DNA of 64,000 bases. Origin: Bacillus proteolyticus. Its GTDB lineage: Bacteria; Bacillota; Bacilli; Bacillales; Bacillaceae_G. Both the position numbers and the translations under genes were made by a program. Shown one piece after another: positions 25,087 through 36,803 of this stretch. Location: NCBI RefSeq assembly GCF_001884065.1, contig NZ_MACH01000138.1, positions 62,001 through 126,000 on the forward strand. Reading direction: 5' to 3'. Below the pieces are notes generated by a model. It made no database searches and was not told where the DNA came from. It saw only the letters and a program-made list of their open reading frames with translations. Every line of letters starts with the position of its first letter. Within the stretch, counting starts at the first letter, position 1.

Positions 25087-27729
25087 TTATTTTGAAACAG
25101 ATTTAACGTACTCTTGTACAAACGCTAAAGCTTCCTCAACTTGAGCTGGGTTTTTACCGCCTGCTTGAGCCATATCAGGACGGCCACCACCGCCACCACC
25201 ACAACGAGAAGCCACTTCTTTCACAAGCTTACCTGCATGGTAGCCTTGGCTAATTAAATCTTTCGTTACGCCAGCTAAAATGTTTACTTTGTCATCATTT
25301 ACAGACGCTAATACAACAACTGCAGACTCTAATTTATTTTTTAGATCATCCATCATTGTACGTAAGTTGTTCATATCTGCAACATTTACTTTCGCCGCTA
25401 ATACGTTCACGCCATCAACTGTCATTACTGAATCAGTTAAGTTTCCAGCTTCGATATTGCTTAATTTCGCAGCAAGAGATTCGTTTTCTTTTTGAAGTTG
25501 TTTTACTTCAGCAAATAAACCATCAACTCTTGTTAAAATATCTTTCGAATTTGTTTTCATTTTTCCTGCCGCTTCTTTTAATAAACCTACTTGATCGTTC
25601 ATTAATTCGTATGCAGACTTACCAGTTACCGCCTCAATACGACGAGTTCCTGCACCGATACCAGACTCAGCAACGATTTTGAAAATACCGATAGAAGCTG
25701 TGTTATCAACGTGACAACCACCGCAAAGCTCTAAGCTATAACCGCCAACTTGTACAACACGTACCACATCTCCGTATTTTTCACCGAATAATGCCATTGC
25801 ACCCATTTCTTTCGCTTCTTCAATTGCTTTTTGAGAAATCTCAACATCAATACTTTCCCAAATTTTTTCGTTTACGATACGCTCAATTTTTTCTAATTCA
25901 TCAGCTTGTACTTGGCCGAAGTGAGAGAAGTCAAAGCGTAAACGTTCAGAAGTTACAAGAGAACCAGCTTGGTTAACATGCATTCCAAGTACGTCTTTTA
26001 ATGCTTGGTGCAGTAAGTGAGTTGCTGTATGGTTTTTCACAACGCTACTACGATTCTTCGTATCAATAACAGCTTTCACAGCCGCATCTTTCGTTAACGT
26101 ACCTTCTTCTACAACTACTTTGTGTAAGTTTTGACCGTTTGGTGCTTTTTGTACGTCTTTTACAAGAACTTTCACACCGTCAGCAAGAAGATAACCACGG
26201 TCAGCAATTTGTCCACCGCTCTCAGCGTAGAATGGCGTTACATCAAGCATTAACTGTCCTTCTTCACCAGCTTGCAAGCTATCTGTATACTCACCATTTT
26301 TCACAAGTGCTACAACGTTACTTTCTGTTGCAACTGTACCGTAGCCAACGAATTCGCTTGCTACTTTAACTTCACCAAGTACACCGCCTTGAACTTGCAT
26401 AGAATCAACATCTTGACGAGCAGCACGTGCACGCTCACGTTGTTTTTCCATTTCAGCTTCAAAACCTTTATGATCAACTGTCATACCAGCTTCTTCTGCA
26501 TATTCTTCTGTTAATTCAATTGGGAAACCGTATGTGTCGTATAGACGGAACGCATCTACGCCAGAAATAACAGTTGTTTTTTCTTCTTTCGCTTTTGCAA
26601 TGACTTCAGCTAAAATTGATTCACCATCATGAAGTGTTTCATGGAAACGCTCTTCTTCATTTTTCACAACTTTTGCAATGAAATCTTGCTTTTCAAGTAC
26701 TTCTGGATAGAAGTCTTTCATTACTTCTCCAACAACCGGTACTAATTCAAACATGAATGGACGGTTGATGTTTAATTTCTTAGAATAACGAACAGCGCGG
26801 CGTAATAAACGACGTAATACATAACCACGGCCTTCGTTAGATGGAAGAGCACCGTCACCAACAGCGAATGTTACTGTACGAATATGGTCAGCAATTACTT
26901 TAAACGCCATATCTTTTTCTAAGTCGCCATTACGATACTTCTCACCAGAAATTGATTCTGTTGCACCAATCATTGGCATAAATAGGTCTGTATCAAAGTT
27001 CGTAGGCACATCTTGAACGATAGATGTCATACGCTCTAGACCCATCCCTGTATCGATGTTTTTCTTAGGAAGTGGCGTATATGAACCGTCTGGATTATGG
27101 TTAAATTGAGAGAATACAAGGTTCCATACTTCTAAGTAACGCTCATTTTCTCCGCCTGGATATAATTCTGGGTCACTAAAGTCATTACCGTAAGCTTCCC
27201 CGCGATCATAGAAAATCTCTGTATTCGGTCCACTTGGTCCTTCACCGATATCCCAGAAGTTTTCTTCTAAGCGGATGATGCGCTCTTTTGGAACACCCAT
27301 TTTCTCATTCCAAATTGTGAATGCTTCTTCATCTTCTGGATGGATTGTAACTGATAGTAATTCTTTATCGAATCCGATCCATTTGTCGCTCGTTAAGAAT
27401 TCCCAAGCCCAAGTAATTGCTTCTTCTTTGAAGTAATCACCGATTGAGAAGTTCCCCAACATTTCAAAGAATGTATGGTGACGAGCTGTTTTCCCTACGT
27501 TTTCAATATCGTTTGTACGAATTGATTTTTGAGCATTTGTAATACGTGGATTTTGCGGGATTACGCGTCCATCAAAATATTTTTTTAATGTTGCTACACC
27601 ACTGTTAATCCATAGAAGAGATGGATCTTCATGTGGAACTAGTGATGCACTAGGTTCTACTGCATGTCCTTTTTCTTGGAAAAAGTCTAAAAACATTTGA
27701 CGAATTTGTGCGCCTGTTAGTTGTTTCAT
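25087..27729 (-). CDS. alaS: Alanyl-tRNA synthetase
   Basis: 880 residues, full length. Order: class II catalytic domain (from [10 protein letters not shown] to about 230), tRNA-recognition domain, editing domain with [12 protein letters not shown] and the CGGCH metal motif, and the C-terminal oligomerisation/C-Ala domain ending with a glycine run in [17 protein letters not shown]. It charges and proofreads tRNA-Ala. Preceded by AAGGAGG and by an alanine-type T-box leader. Confidence 0.98.
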   Translation of the reverse strand: MKQLTGAQIRQMFLDFFQEKGHAVEPSASLVPHEDPSLLWINSGVATLKKYFDGRVIPQNPRITNAQKSIRTNDIENVGKTARHHTFFEMLGNFSIGDYFKEEAITWAWEFLTSDKWIGFDKELLSVTIHPEDEEAFTIWNEKMGVPKERIIRLEENFWDIGEGPSGPNTEIFYDRGEAYGNDFSDPELYPGGENERYLEVWNLVFSQFNHNPDGSYTPLPKKNIDTGMGLERMTSIVQDVPTNFDTDLFMPMIGATESISGEKYRNGDLEKDMAFKVIADHIRTVTFAVGDGALPSNEGRGYVLRRLLRRAVRYSKKLNINRPFMFELVPVVGEVMKDFYPEVLEKQDFIAKVVKNEEERFHETLHDGESILAEVIAKAKEEKTTVISGVDAFRLYDTYGFPIELTEEYAEEAGMTVDHKGFEAEMEKQRERARAARQDVDSMQVQGGVLGEVKVASEFVGYGTVATESNVVALVKNGEYTDSLQAGEEGQLMLDVTPFYAESGGQIADRGYLLADGVKVLVKDVQKAPNGQNLHKVVVEEGTLTKDAAVKAVIDTKNRSSVVKNHTATHLLHQALKDVLGMHVNQAGSLVTSERLRFDFSHFGQVQADELEKIERIVNEKIWESIDVEISQKAIEEAKEMGAMALFGEKYGDVVRVVQVGGYSLELCGGCHVDNTASIGIFKIVAESGIGAGTRRIEAVTGKSAYELMNDQVGLLKEAAGKMKTNSKDILTRVDGLFAEVKQLQKENESLAAKLSNIEAGNLTDSVMTVDGVNVLAAKVNVADMNNLRTMMDDLKNKLESAVVVLASVNDDKVNILAGVTKDLISQGYHAGKLVKEVASRCGGGGGGRPDMAQAGGKNPAQVEEALAFVQEYVKSVSK

Positions 27730-27748
27730 TGTATTTTCCTCCTTAAAT

Positions 27749-27997
27749 ATAAAAAACTCCCGTCCCTATAAAAGGGACGAGAGTTAACTCGCGATACCAC
27801 CCTAATTATGAATTGACTATTATAACAATCAATTCATCACCTCATGGTGCCGTAACGTGGCAAGACGGCAGTGATTAGCTGCTCTCAGGATTAGCTTTCT
27901 GTTACCCTTCATTTAAAGCTTCTTTCAGCCAGTGGAAGCTTCTCTCTACAAATGGACAGTAACGTACTTGTTCCGTCATTGATTTAATGTATTATAT
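27749..27997 (-). promoter_or_regulatory. T-box riboswitch of alaS
   Basis: The leader carries the T-box core AGGGTGGTATCGCGAG (rc of 27788-27803) and an intrinsic terminator (ACTCTCGTCCCT/AGGGACGGGAGT then T6, 27750-27784). An upstream stem I has AGTA and GAAA motifs. A GCT triplet at 27893-27895, following GAAA, is the likely alanine specifier. Uncharged tRNA-Ala should stabilise the antiterminator. Confidence 0.93.
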
Positions 27998-28002
27998 GAC
28001 TA

Positions 28003-28032
28003 AATATAATAGAATTCTCTTAAGTTTGTCAA
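28003..28032 (-). promoter_or_regulatory. Sigma-A promoter of alaS
   Basis: TTGACA, 18 bases, TATATT (or 17 to TTATAT) on the minus strand, just upstream of the T-box. The AT-rich stretch from 28033 to 28226 holds no other recognised signal. Confidence 0.7.
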
Positions 28033-28226
28033 TGTAGATAATCATTTATATTGTGTCAATTGCTTATTAACCATAATTATTCTACTATTCATTTTTAACA
28101 GCCTTTCGATATATTATGCATTTACTACTAAATAGGAATCTCTTCATAAAAAATACCCCTATACAAATTTCTAGATATTACATTATTTGTTATAATTAAA
28201 TTATTAACAATAAAGGAGCGATTACA

Positions 28227-28571
28227 ATGACAACTTTATTGAATCAAGCTAAAGCAATGTTAGCTACCGACGAAAAAATCCTTTTTTACGCAGCATGTTC
28301 ATTAGACATATTTATTTATCGTTCCGTCGCAAGGCCAGGCCTATTGATTTTAACGAACAAAAGGCTATTCTTTTATGGACCAGATGTAAGTCAGAACCCA
28401 ATATTTGAAGAGTACTCTTTCGCAAACATTTCTAATCTAAAAGAACAGAAGCGTCTTTTCAGCAATCAAATTGTATTTATGTATGATACGGAATGGAAAA
28501 GAATAAAACATATTCAAACAAATGATGTGAGCTCCCTCATTCAAAAGATACACAAGCAGATTTCTAAATAA
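28227..28571 (+). CDS. PH-domain protein (YokE-like)
   Basis: 114 residues forming a single bacterial PH-like domain: KILFYAACSLDIFI, GLLILTNKRLFFYGPD, the FEEYSFANISNLKEQKRLFSNQIVF strands, and a C-terminal helix LIQKIHKQI. Such domains bind proteins or membranes; function unknown. AAAGGAG precedes the ATG. It is a lone plus-strand gene next to the alaS promoter, apparently absent from the B. subtilis version of this locus. Confidence 0.8.
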   Translation: MTTLLNQAKAMLATDEKILFYAACSLDIFIYRSVARPGLLILTNKRLFFYGPDVSQNPIFEEYSFANISNLKEQKRLFSNQIVFMYDTEWKRIKHIQTNDVSSLIQKIHKQISK

Positions 28572-28581
28572 ATATATAATT

Positions 28582-28611
28582 AGCCCTCTATTTTTTAAAT
28601 AGAGGGCTTCA
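28582..28611. terminator. Bidirectional terminator-like hairpin
   Basis: AGCCCTCTATTTTTTAAATAGAGGGC, a long stem between the converging PH-domain and yrrI genes, followed by modest T-rich tracts on both sides. Confidence 0.7.
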
Positions 28612-28613
28612 TT

Positions 28614-29681
28614 TTAAACATCTTCTCTTTTCCAAAGGGGTCTCACGTGAACAATTACTGTACGAATAACTGCTAAAATTGGAACCGATACTAGCAACCC
28701 CACAATCCCTGCTATCTCTCCTCCAACTAGTAATGCAAGCATAATAATAACAGGGTGCATACGGAGTGACTTACCGACGATGTAAGGTGATAAAATGTTA
28801 CTTTCCAAAAATTGCAAAATAGCAATTGTAATCCCTGCCTTAATGAGTAAACTCGTTGATACCGTTGCTGCAATCATCAACGTCGGAATCGCCCCTAAAA
28901 TAGGACCAAAGTACGGGATTATATCCGTTACCCCAATAATAATGCCGAGTAATAATGGATATTTCATACCGATAAACCAAAAAGAAAGAACAGATACTCC
29001 CCCTAATACTAAACAAACAAATAACTGTCCTCGAATATAACTTCCGAGTGACTTATCAATTTCTTTCGCAAGCATTTGACCCGTACTACGCCATTTACTC
29101 GGGACTAGTTTCCAAAAGATATGATAAAACTCACCGTAATCTTTTAATATGTAAAATACAATGAACGGGATTAAGAAAATAATGAGTAACGAATCGAGTA
29201 CACCACGAGCTGTACTCATCACTTTATTTAAAAGTGCTTGAATCTTCGTTTCTACACCACCAAAAATTTGTTTCACCTTTTCATGAATAAACGACGGGAA
29301 ATTCGCCGTTTGTTCTGTGACCCCATCCATCCAAGAATCATACATTTTTGTAAACTGTGGAAATTGTTCATTAATTTCTTGCAACTGCTTAATAACAACG
29401 GGCGTTCCTTTATAAATCCCATAACCAATTCCGCCGAAGAAAAGTACGTAAATGAGCAAAATGGCAAGCGTGCGAGGCATTCCTTCTTTATGTATTTTTT
29501 CAATTAAAGGATGCAATAAGTACGCAATGAAACACGCGATAAGAAATGGTGTAATTGCCACTTTAAATACAAAAATAATCGGTGCCCATAATGGCTTAAT
29601 TTTTAAAAAGACAAGCAAACAAAGAAAAATGAGTAACAATAATCCTAAACGATATATCCAAATGATTTTAAGATTCTTCAC
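28614..29681 (-). CDS. yrrI: AI-2E family transporter (YrrI-like)
   Basis: 355-residue membrane protein of the AI-2E/PerM family: N-terminal hydrophobic pairs, a long amphipathic middle (about 85-145), then a helix-rich C-terminal half with PYFGPILGAIPTLM and GLLVSVPILAVIRT. Family members export signals, auxin-like compounds or sodium; the substrate here is unknown. I chose the GTG at 29681, preceded by GGAGGAGG at 8 bases; the frame's first GTG lies inside the ribosome-binding site. Confidence 0.88.
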   Translation of the reverse strand: MKNLKIIWIYRLGLLLLIFLCLLVFLKIKPLWAPIIFVFKVAITPFLIACFIAYLLHPLIEKIHKEGMPRTLAILLIYVLFFGGIGYGIYKGTPVVIKQLQEINEQFPQFTKMYDSWMDGVTEQTANFPSFIHEKVKQIFGGVETKIQALLNKVMSTARGVLDSLLIIFLIPFIVFYILKDYGEFYHIFWKLVPSKWRSTGQMLAKEIDKSLGSYIRGQLFVCLVLGGVSVLSFWFIGMKYPLLLGIIIGVTDIIPYFGPILGAIPTLMIAATVSTSLLIKAGITIAILQFLESNILSPYIVGKSLRMHPVIIMLALLVGGEIAGIVGLLVSVPILAVIRTVIVHVRPLWKREDV

Positions 29682-29857
29682 ACGAAAAACCTCCTCCACC
29701 TTTATTTTGAAAATAAATAGGTTAGGTTATGTGCAAAAGTTTTAAAATCTTTTTATACAGACCATACTGTTTTTTAAAGACGGACATATATTTAACATAA
29801 TAAGGACAACCACCCCTGAGAATGCAACATGAAACAATATAATCAGGAGGTCTCATT

Positions 29858-30070
29858 ATGATTTTGTTGATGCTCGTATTATCAGCACTTTTTATGATTC
29901 TTGAATGGATTTGTATTGGGTTTGGTATTTGGAAAGGTTTCTTTATTCGTTCCTCGCGAAAAGAACGGGCGAAGCAATTATGGCATTATGGAATGCTTGG
30001 CGTTGGGTGCTACGGCCTATCTTATCTCTTCTCTGAAATTGGACTTTTATATTTGCATACGAGTGCATAA
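29858..30070 (+). CDS. Small membrane protein of unknown function
   Basis: 70 residues with two hydrophobic segments (about 2-27 and 45-65) separated by a basic loop RSSRKERAKQLW. A good AGGAGG lies 7 bases before the ATG and a terminator follows, so the gene looks real. I recognise no family. It is transcribed away from yrrI and towards yrzQ. Confidence 0.68.
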   Translation: MILLMLVLSALFMILEWICIGFGIWKGFFIRSSRKERAKQLWHYGMLGVGCYGLSYLFSEIGLLYLHTSA

Positions 30071-30100
30071 AAAAACTCCCTTATCATGAAGGGAGTTTTT
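30069..30100. terminator. Bidirectional terminator
   Basis: AAAAAACTCCCTT/AAGGGAGTTTTTT stem between the small membrane protein gene and yrzQ. Confidence 0.9.
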
Positions 30101-30105
30101 TACGT

Positions 30106-30234
30106 TTATAAATAAGATTTAATCATCTTACGTGCTTTTTTCATATTGCGTTTTGAAAATACATCTTGCTTGCGAGCATATTGATATGCTGCAGCTCCAA
30201 CACCTAATGCGATTAATGAATTGCGTAGATTCAA
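30106..30234 (-). CDS. yrzQ: YrzQ-like 42-residue protein (DUF3918)
   Basis: A short frame encoding 42 residues: hydrophobic NSLIALGVGAAAYQYAR then the basic KRNMKKARKMIKSYL. TTG start preceded by AAAAGGGGGA at 5 bases. Composition and position before yrzR match DUF3918/YrzQ of B. subtilis. It is probably membrane-associated; function unknown. Confidence 0.75.
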   Translation of the reverse strand: MNLRNSLIALGVGAAAYQYARKQDVFSKRNMKKARKMIKSYL

Positions 30235-30252
30235 AGTAAATCCCCCTTTTCG

Positions 30253-30441
30253 TTATCCGATCGTTCTTTCGTTCTCATCAAATAAATCATCAAGAGAGCT
30301 TAATGAACCATCTTCCTCTACTTGATGCGTATGGATTTTCCCCTTTGAAACCGATAATTCGATATAACAATTCCAGCAATAAAATTGGTTGACACCTATT
30401 TTTCCGATGTCTTTCCCTTTGCAATTTGGACAAATAAACAT
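30253..30441 (-). CDS. yrzR: YrzR-like zinc-ribbon protein
   Basis: 62 residues with two CxxC pairs (CPNCKGKDIGK, then FYCWNCY), a zinc ribbon, followed by an acidic tail. Preceded by AAGGAGATG. It lies 18 bases upstream of yrzQ on the same strand, likely one transcript. Function unknown. Confidence 0.8.
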   Translation of the reverse strand: MFICPNCKGKDIGKIGVNQFYCWNCYIELSVSKGKIHTHQVEEDGSLSSLDDLFDENERTIG

Positions 30442-30568
30442 ATGGCTTTCATCTCCTTACAGTCTCCCAGATTCTATTCGCCATTATGTCCAAACCGCAT
30501 TCATTTATACATTGCTGGAGCCTTTCAACGTTATACGTTTGAAAGTTTCACTATATAATTTCACCTTG

Positions 30569-32905
30569 TTACATGAAATCATACGGTGAAATGTTTTCCA
30601 CGTCCATTTCCTCGCCATTAACCGTTACCATCTGCACCTCTCCTTGTGATTCTTGCAAGCGACCAGCTAAAGTCGTTTGACGCATTGCATCATCAAGGCG
30701 ATTTACACCGGATTGAAAAGCCGCTTCCTCCCCACAAATAATAAGGAATTTCTTACTCCTTGTAATGCCCGTGTAAATTAAATTACGACGTAACATACGG
30801 TAATAGCTCTTTACAATCGGCATAATAACTATTGGAAATTCACTACCTTGTGATTTATGAATCGAGCAGCAATATGCATGAGTAATTTGATTTAAATCCG
30901 GCTTTGTATACGTTACTTCAATTCCATCAAATGAAACGATAATCATGTCCTGTTGCTCGACATTTTCTTTCGCATAAAACACCGAAACAATTTCTCCAAT
31001 ATCACCATTAAACACTTGGCTTTCTGGCTGATTGACAAGTTGCAGTACTTTATCGCCTCTTCGGTATACAACATCACCGTAAGCAATTTCTTTACTCTTT
31101 TCCCTTTTCGGATTAAATACTTGTTGCAACGCTTCATTCAGTACATTAATACCTGCTGGTCCGCGGTACATAGGTGCCAATACTTGTACATCTCTGGCAC
31201 TAAAGCCTTTTGTCTTAGCATTTTCACAAACCTTTTTCACAACCTCAACAATTTGAGCCCCTGCACAGCTAATAAATGAACGATCTTTTTTATTTTGCGC
31301 TAAATCTGGCGGAAGCGTCCCGTCTTTTATCGCATGGGCAAGCTGAATAACAGACGAACCTTCTGCCTGACGATAAATTTCTGTGAGTTTTACCGTTGGG
31401 ATGGCACCTGCATTTAATAAATCTTTCAACACTTGTCCAGGTCCTACTGATGGTAATTGGTCTTCATCACCTACAACGATTACTTGGATGTTCGTTGGCA
31501 GTGACTTAAATAGTTGATTTGCAAGCCAAATATCAACCATCGAAAACTCATCAATAATGAGTAACTTCCCTTGAACCGGATCGGTTTCATTGCGCTGGAA
31601 AGAACCTTCTGGCGTCCAGCCAAGCAAACGATGAATTGTGCAAGCCGGAAGTCCTGTTGATTCACTCATTCGCTTCGCAGCTCTTCCTGTTGGAGCCGTT
31701 AATAATATCGGAAATGGATTATCATCACTATATTCATTCGGATTTAACGATAGTCCATGCAGCGATGCATACATTTCTACAATTCCTTTAATAACAGTTG
31801 TTTTCCCTGTTCCTGGTCCACCTGTTAATAACATCATCGGTTTATGAAGTGCCGTTTGAATTGCTTCTTGCTGAAATGGTGCATATTGGACATTCAGCTG
31901 CTCTTCAATTTCACCTAACGTCTTTAACACTTCAGCTTCAGGGAATGAAGGTGTTTCTTCTTGATTCATAAGCCTACGAATAGACTTTACAACACCTTTT
32001 TCAGAGTAGAACAACGATGCTAAATACACTCGTTCTTCTTCTATGATGACTTTCCCTTCACTTTGCATCATTTCAACGCAACCTATAATGTCTTCTTCCG
32101 TCACTCTTCCTTCTTGATTATTTAAAAGTGACATCGTTTCTCTTACAAGTTGATCTTTTCCCATATAAACATGACCGAGTTGCAGTGAAACATTCTCTAA
32201 TGTGTAAAAACATCCCGCACGTACACGGTCATCGTGATTACCCGATATCCCTAGCGCACGTCCTATATCATCTGCTCGTCCAAAACCAATCCCGTCCACT
32301 TCTTCAATAAGTTGATATGGATTTTTACGAATCACTTCTAATGTCATTTCTTTATATTGCTGGTAAATCTTAATGGAAAGTTTCGTTCCAAAACCGTAAC
32401 CATTTAAAAAGCTCATTACTTTCTCTAATCCTTGATGCTCAACAATCGTCTCATATATTTCTTGCGCTTTTTGTTTATTAACAACACCATTTAACGCCTC
32501 AGGGTCATCCATAATTTTAGAAATAGCATGTTCCCCGAGATGGTCCACAATTTTTTCGGCTGTACGCTTTCCGATTCCTTTAAATAAATCACTCGCTAAA
32601 TATTGCACCATACCTGCTTTTGTTTGCGGCAATTCTTTCTTAAACGTTTCAACTAAATATTGTTTCCCATACTTTGGATGATCTTTAAAATGACCTGTTA
32701 ATGTAAACACTTCATCTTCATGCATACGGGGAAAATGACCATTTATCATCACTTTTTTTTCGTCGTATGTTTCATTTGTTTCAATGATTTTCATACTAAC
32801 AACGGAATAGAGGTTTTCTTCGTTGTGGAAAATGGTATGAAGAACTTGCGCTTTTATAAATTTTTTCTCTTCCTCAAACAAATCCATTGCATGTTGATTT
32901 CCCAT
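30569..32905 (-). CDS. recD2: RecD2-type 5'-3' DNA helicase
   Basis: 778 residues. An N-terminal domain with helix-hairpin-helix segments (KGIGKRTAEKIV and EVDGIGFGRADDIGRAL) precedes the SF1 helicase core with Walker A GGPGTGKTT (362-370), LLIIDEFSMVD, VVGDEDQLPSVGPG, and a C-terminal THAYCCSIHKSQGSEF. RecD2 lacks RecBC partners and acts in replication-fork repair. Preceded by AAGGAGAGG. Confidence 0.96.
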   Translation of the reverse strand: MGNQHAMDLFEEEKKFIKAQVLHTIFHNEENLYSVVSMKIIETNETYDEKKVMINGHFPRMHEDEVFTLTGHFKDHPKYGKQYLVETFKKELPQTKAGMVQYLASDLFKGIGKRTAEKIVDHLGEHAISKIMDDPEALNGVVNKQKAQEIYETIVEHQGLEKVMSFLNGYGFGTKLSIKIYQQYKEMTLEVIRKNPYQLIEEVDGIGFGRADDIGRALGISGNHDDRVRAGCFYTLENVSLQLGHVYMGKDQLVRETMSLLNNQEGRVTEEDIIGCVEMMQSEGKVIIEEERVYLASLFYSEKGVVKSIRRLMNQEETPSFPEAEVLKTLGEIEEQLNVQYAPFQQEAIQTALHKPMMLLTGGPGTGKTTVIKGIVEMYASLHGLSLNPNEYSDDNPFPILLTAPTGRAAKRMSESTGLPACTIHRLLGWTPEGSFQRNETDPVQGKLLIIDEFSMVDIWLANQLFKSLPTNIQVIVVGDEDQLPSVGPGQVLKDLLNAGAIPTVKLTEIYRQAEGSSVIQLAHAIKDGTLPPDLAQNKKDRSFISCAGAQIVEVVKKVCENAKTKGFSARDVQVLAPMYRGPAGINVLNEALQQVFNPKREKSKEIAYGDVVYRRGDKVLQLVNQPESQVFNGDIGEIVSVFYAKENVEQQDMIIVSFDGIEVTYTKPDLNQITHAYCCSIHKSQGSEFPIVIMPIVKSYYRMLRRNLIYTGITRSKKFLIICGEEAAFQSGVNRLDDAMRQTTLAGRLQESQGEVQMVTVNGEEMDVENISPYDFM

Positions 32906-32936
32906 CTTTCCTCTCCTTTCCGAGTTCTTTTCACTT

Positions 32937-32996
32937 TAATGAGCAGTACATCCCCCACCTCTTTCATACTCTTTAGATGAGGGGTAACTGCGCATT
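32937..32996 (-). terminator. Hairpin between yrrB and recD2, bcr1-like in sequence
   Basis: Arms around GCAGTACATCCCC and GGGGTAACTGC can pair, forming a long imperfect hairpin. GAGCAGTACATCCCCCACCTC resembles GGGCAGTAAGCCCCCCACCTC of the full repeat at 51211. It has no T tract and may be a repeat remnant used as a processing or 3'-end structure. Confidence 0.45.
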
Positions 32997-33012
32997 AAAC
33001 TATAATTTCACT

Positions 33013-33672
33013 TTATTCAGCTTCTTGCTCTAATAAACGAACGCCATTACCAGCTAAAAAGTGATCTGGCTGAATTTCAGTTGCTTTCTTAAATAAAGCA
33101 AGAGCTTTCTCATTATTTTCTTCAAATACGTACGCAACACCTAAATTATAATACGCATCTGCATGCTCTTCATCCATTTCTAATACCTTTTCAAAATAAG
33201 GTTTTGCCTCTTGAATATGTTCTAGTCGTGCGAAGCAAAGTCCGCATTGGAAAACAGCTTCTACATCACTTTCATCTAATTCAGTTGCTCTTTGTAAAAA
33301 TGGCAGTGCAAGACGATCATTTCCAAGTTGCACGTGTGTGATACCTAACATAAACGTTACATCAGCTGATTGTAATCCAGCTTGCATTGCTTGTTCAAAT
33401 ACAGCCTTTGCCTCTGCAAATTGCTCTTGGCCGTAATATACATTTCCTAAGCCATAATAGGCAGCCGCAGATTTATCATCTAATTCTAATGCACGTTTGT
33501 AAAATAAAATTGCTCGCTCACTATCACCTAATACATCTAATAAATTCGCAAAGTTAATGTATCCTAGCGAATCTTTCGGATTTTCTTCGATTGCTTCCGT
33601 AAAATTTTTAGCTGCTTCTTCCCAGTTTCCTTCTTGCATATATTGAATACCTGTTTCAAGTTTGTTTGACAT
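33013..33672 (-). CDS. yrrB: TPR protein YrrB
   Basis: 219 residues made almost entirely of about six tetratricopeptide repeats, with the W/G/Y-A-P spacing visible in NWEEAAKNFTEAIEENPKDS, AAYYGLGNVYYGQEQFAEAK and DAYYNLGVAYVFEENNEKAL. Probably a protein-binding scaffold. The ATG at 33672 follows GAGGTG. In B. subtilis it lies between mnmA and recD2 as here; its partner is unknown. Confidence 0.9.
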   Translation of the reverse strand: MSNKLETGIQYMQEGNWEEAAKNFTEAIEENPKDSLGYINFANLLDVLGDSERAILFYKRALELDDKSAAAYYGLGNVYYGQEQFAEAKAVFEQAMQAGLQSADVTFMLGITHVQLGNDRLALPFLQRATELDESDVEAVFQCGLCFARLEHIQEAKPYFEKVLEMDEEHADAYYNLGVAYVFEENNEKALALFKKATEIQPDHFLAGNGVRLLEQEAE

Positions 33673-33743
33673 GTCCTTCACCTCTACAACAAATTATAAC
33701 AAAGAATGTATTTTCCAAGCGAACGAAAATTCGCTTTATGTAA

Positions 33744-33778
33744 AAGAAACCTCTAACCGCTAATCGGCAGAGGCTTCT
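33744..33778 (-). terminator. Terminator after mnmA
   Basis: Imperfect stem GAAGCCTCTGCC/GGTTAGAGGTTTC followed by TTTTA on the minus strand. Confidence 0.7.
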
Positions 33779-33781
33779 CGT

Positions 33782-36059
<2,278 letters not shown>

Positions 36060-36094
36060 TAAATCTCCTTCTTTCCAAATCGTTTCACAAGGAA

Positions 36095-36511
36095 TTAAAT
36101 GTAAAACATATAGCCCCCGTGATTTTCTTCCTCATAACGTACTAAATCTTCTAAAGTTGTACTATCTAATACTTCTTGCACCGCGTCACGAACACGCATC
36201 CATAATTGGCGTTGTGCTGGTTCTTCTTCTTCGATCATTTCTACAACACTAATTGGCCCCTCTAATACACGGATTACATCTCCAGCGGTAATATTGGCTG
36301 GCTGATCAGATAATACATATCCACCATATGCACCGCGCGTACTCTTTACAAGACGAGCGTTACGAAGTGGTGAAATTAATTGCTCTAAGTAATGTTCAGA
36401 TAAGTCATGTGCCTGCGCGATTGATTTTAATGAAATTGGACCTTCACCAAACTTTTTTGCAAGGTCGATCATAATTGTTAAGCCGTAGCGGCCTTTCGTT
36501 GAAATCTTCAT
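36095..36511 (-). CDS. cymR: Rrf2-family cysteine metabolism repressor CymR
   Basis: 138 residues with the Rrf2 winged helix: MKISTKGRYGLTIMIDLA, SIAQAHDLSEHYLEQLISPLRNARLVKSTRGAYGGYVL. It lacks the three-cysteine Fe-S cluster of IscR/NsrR members, as expected for CymR, which senses cysteine through CysK. In B. subtilis it represses the yrrT-mccB operon, also in this window. Located 35 bases upstream of yrvO. Confidence 0.93.
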   Translation of the reverse strand: MKISTKGRYGLTIMIDLAKKFGEGPISLKSIAQAHDLSEHYLEQLISPLRNARLVKSTRGAYGGYVLSDQPANITAGDVIRVLEGPISVVEMIEEEEPAQRQLWMRVRDAVQEVLDSTTLEDLVRYEEENHGGYMFYI

Positions 36512-36803
36512 CTATTTGCACCTCATTTCAAATTTTCACTTCTATTGGTTATATCTTATTTATAAAAGAACACAATTTAAAATCCTATGAAATTATAGCA
36601 TAATATAGTATTATAAGAAATTTCAACTTGTGTATCAAAATGATAACATAAAATCACATTGAAAAACTCGGGAATTATTATAATTGAAAGAAAAATGAAA
36701 ATATTCATATTCATTTTTCCCACAAAGCAACATCTTATTTCAAATTTCATTAAAAAAAAATGATACGATAGAGTGAGATTATACATTAAGGGAGAAGGTC
36801 AAA
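36512..36803. other. Intergenic region between divergent cymR and rarA
   Basis: About 290 very AT-rich bases carrying the two divergent promoters. No repeat, hairpin or convincing gene is seen; a 69-residue frame inside is judged spurious. Confidence 0.5.

Noticed and set aside
29452-29745. 97-codon plus-strand ORF overlapping the start of yrrI
   Set aside because: Opposes the yrrI membrane segments and its ribosome-binding site region; no supporting signals.
36577-36786. 69-codon minus-strand ORF in the cymR-rarA gap
   Set aside because: AT-rich composition, Phe/Ile/Tyr-rich translation, no ribosome-binding site, and it would overlap the rarA promoter.
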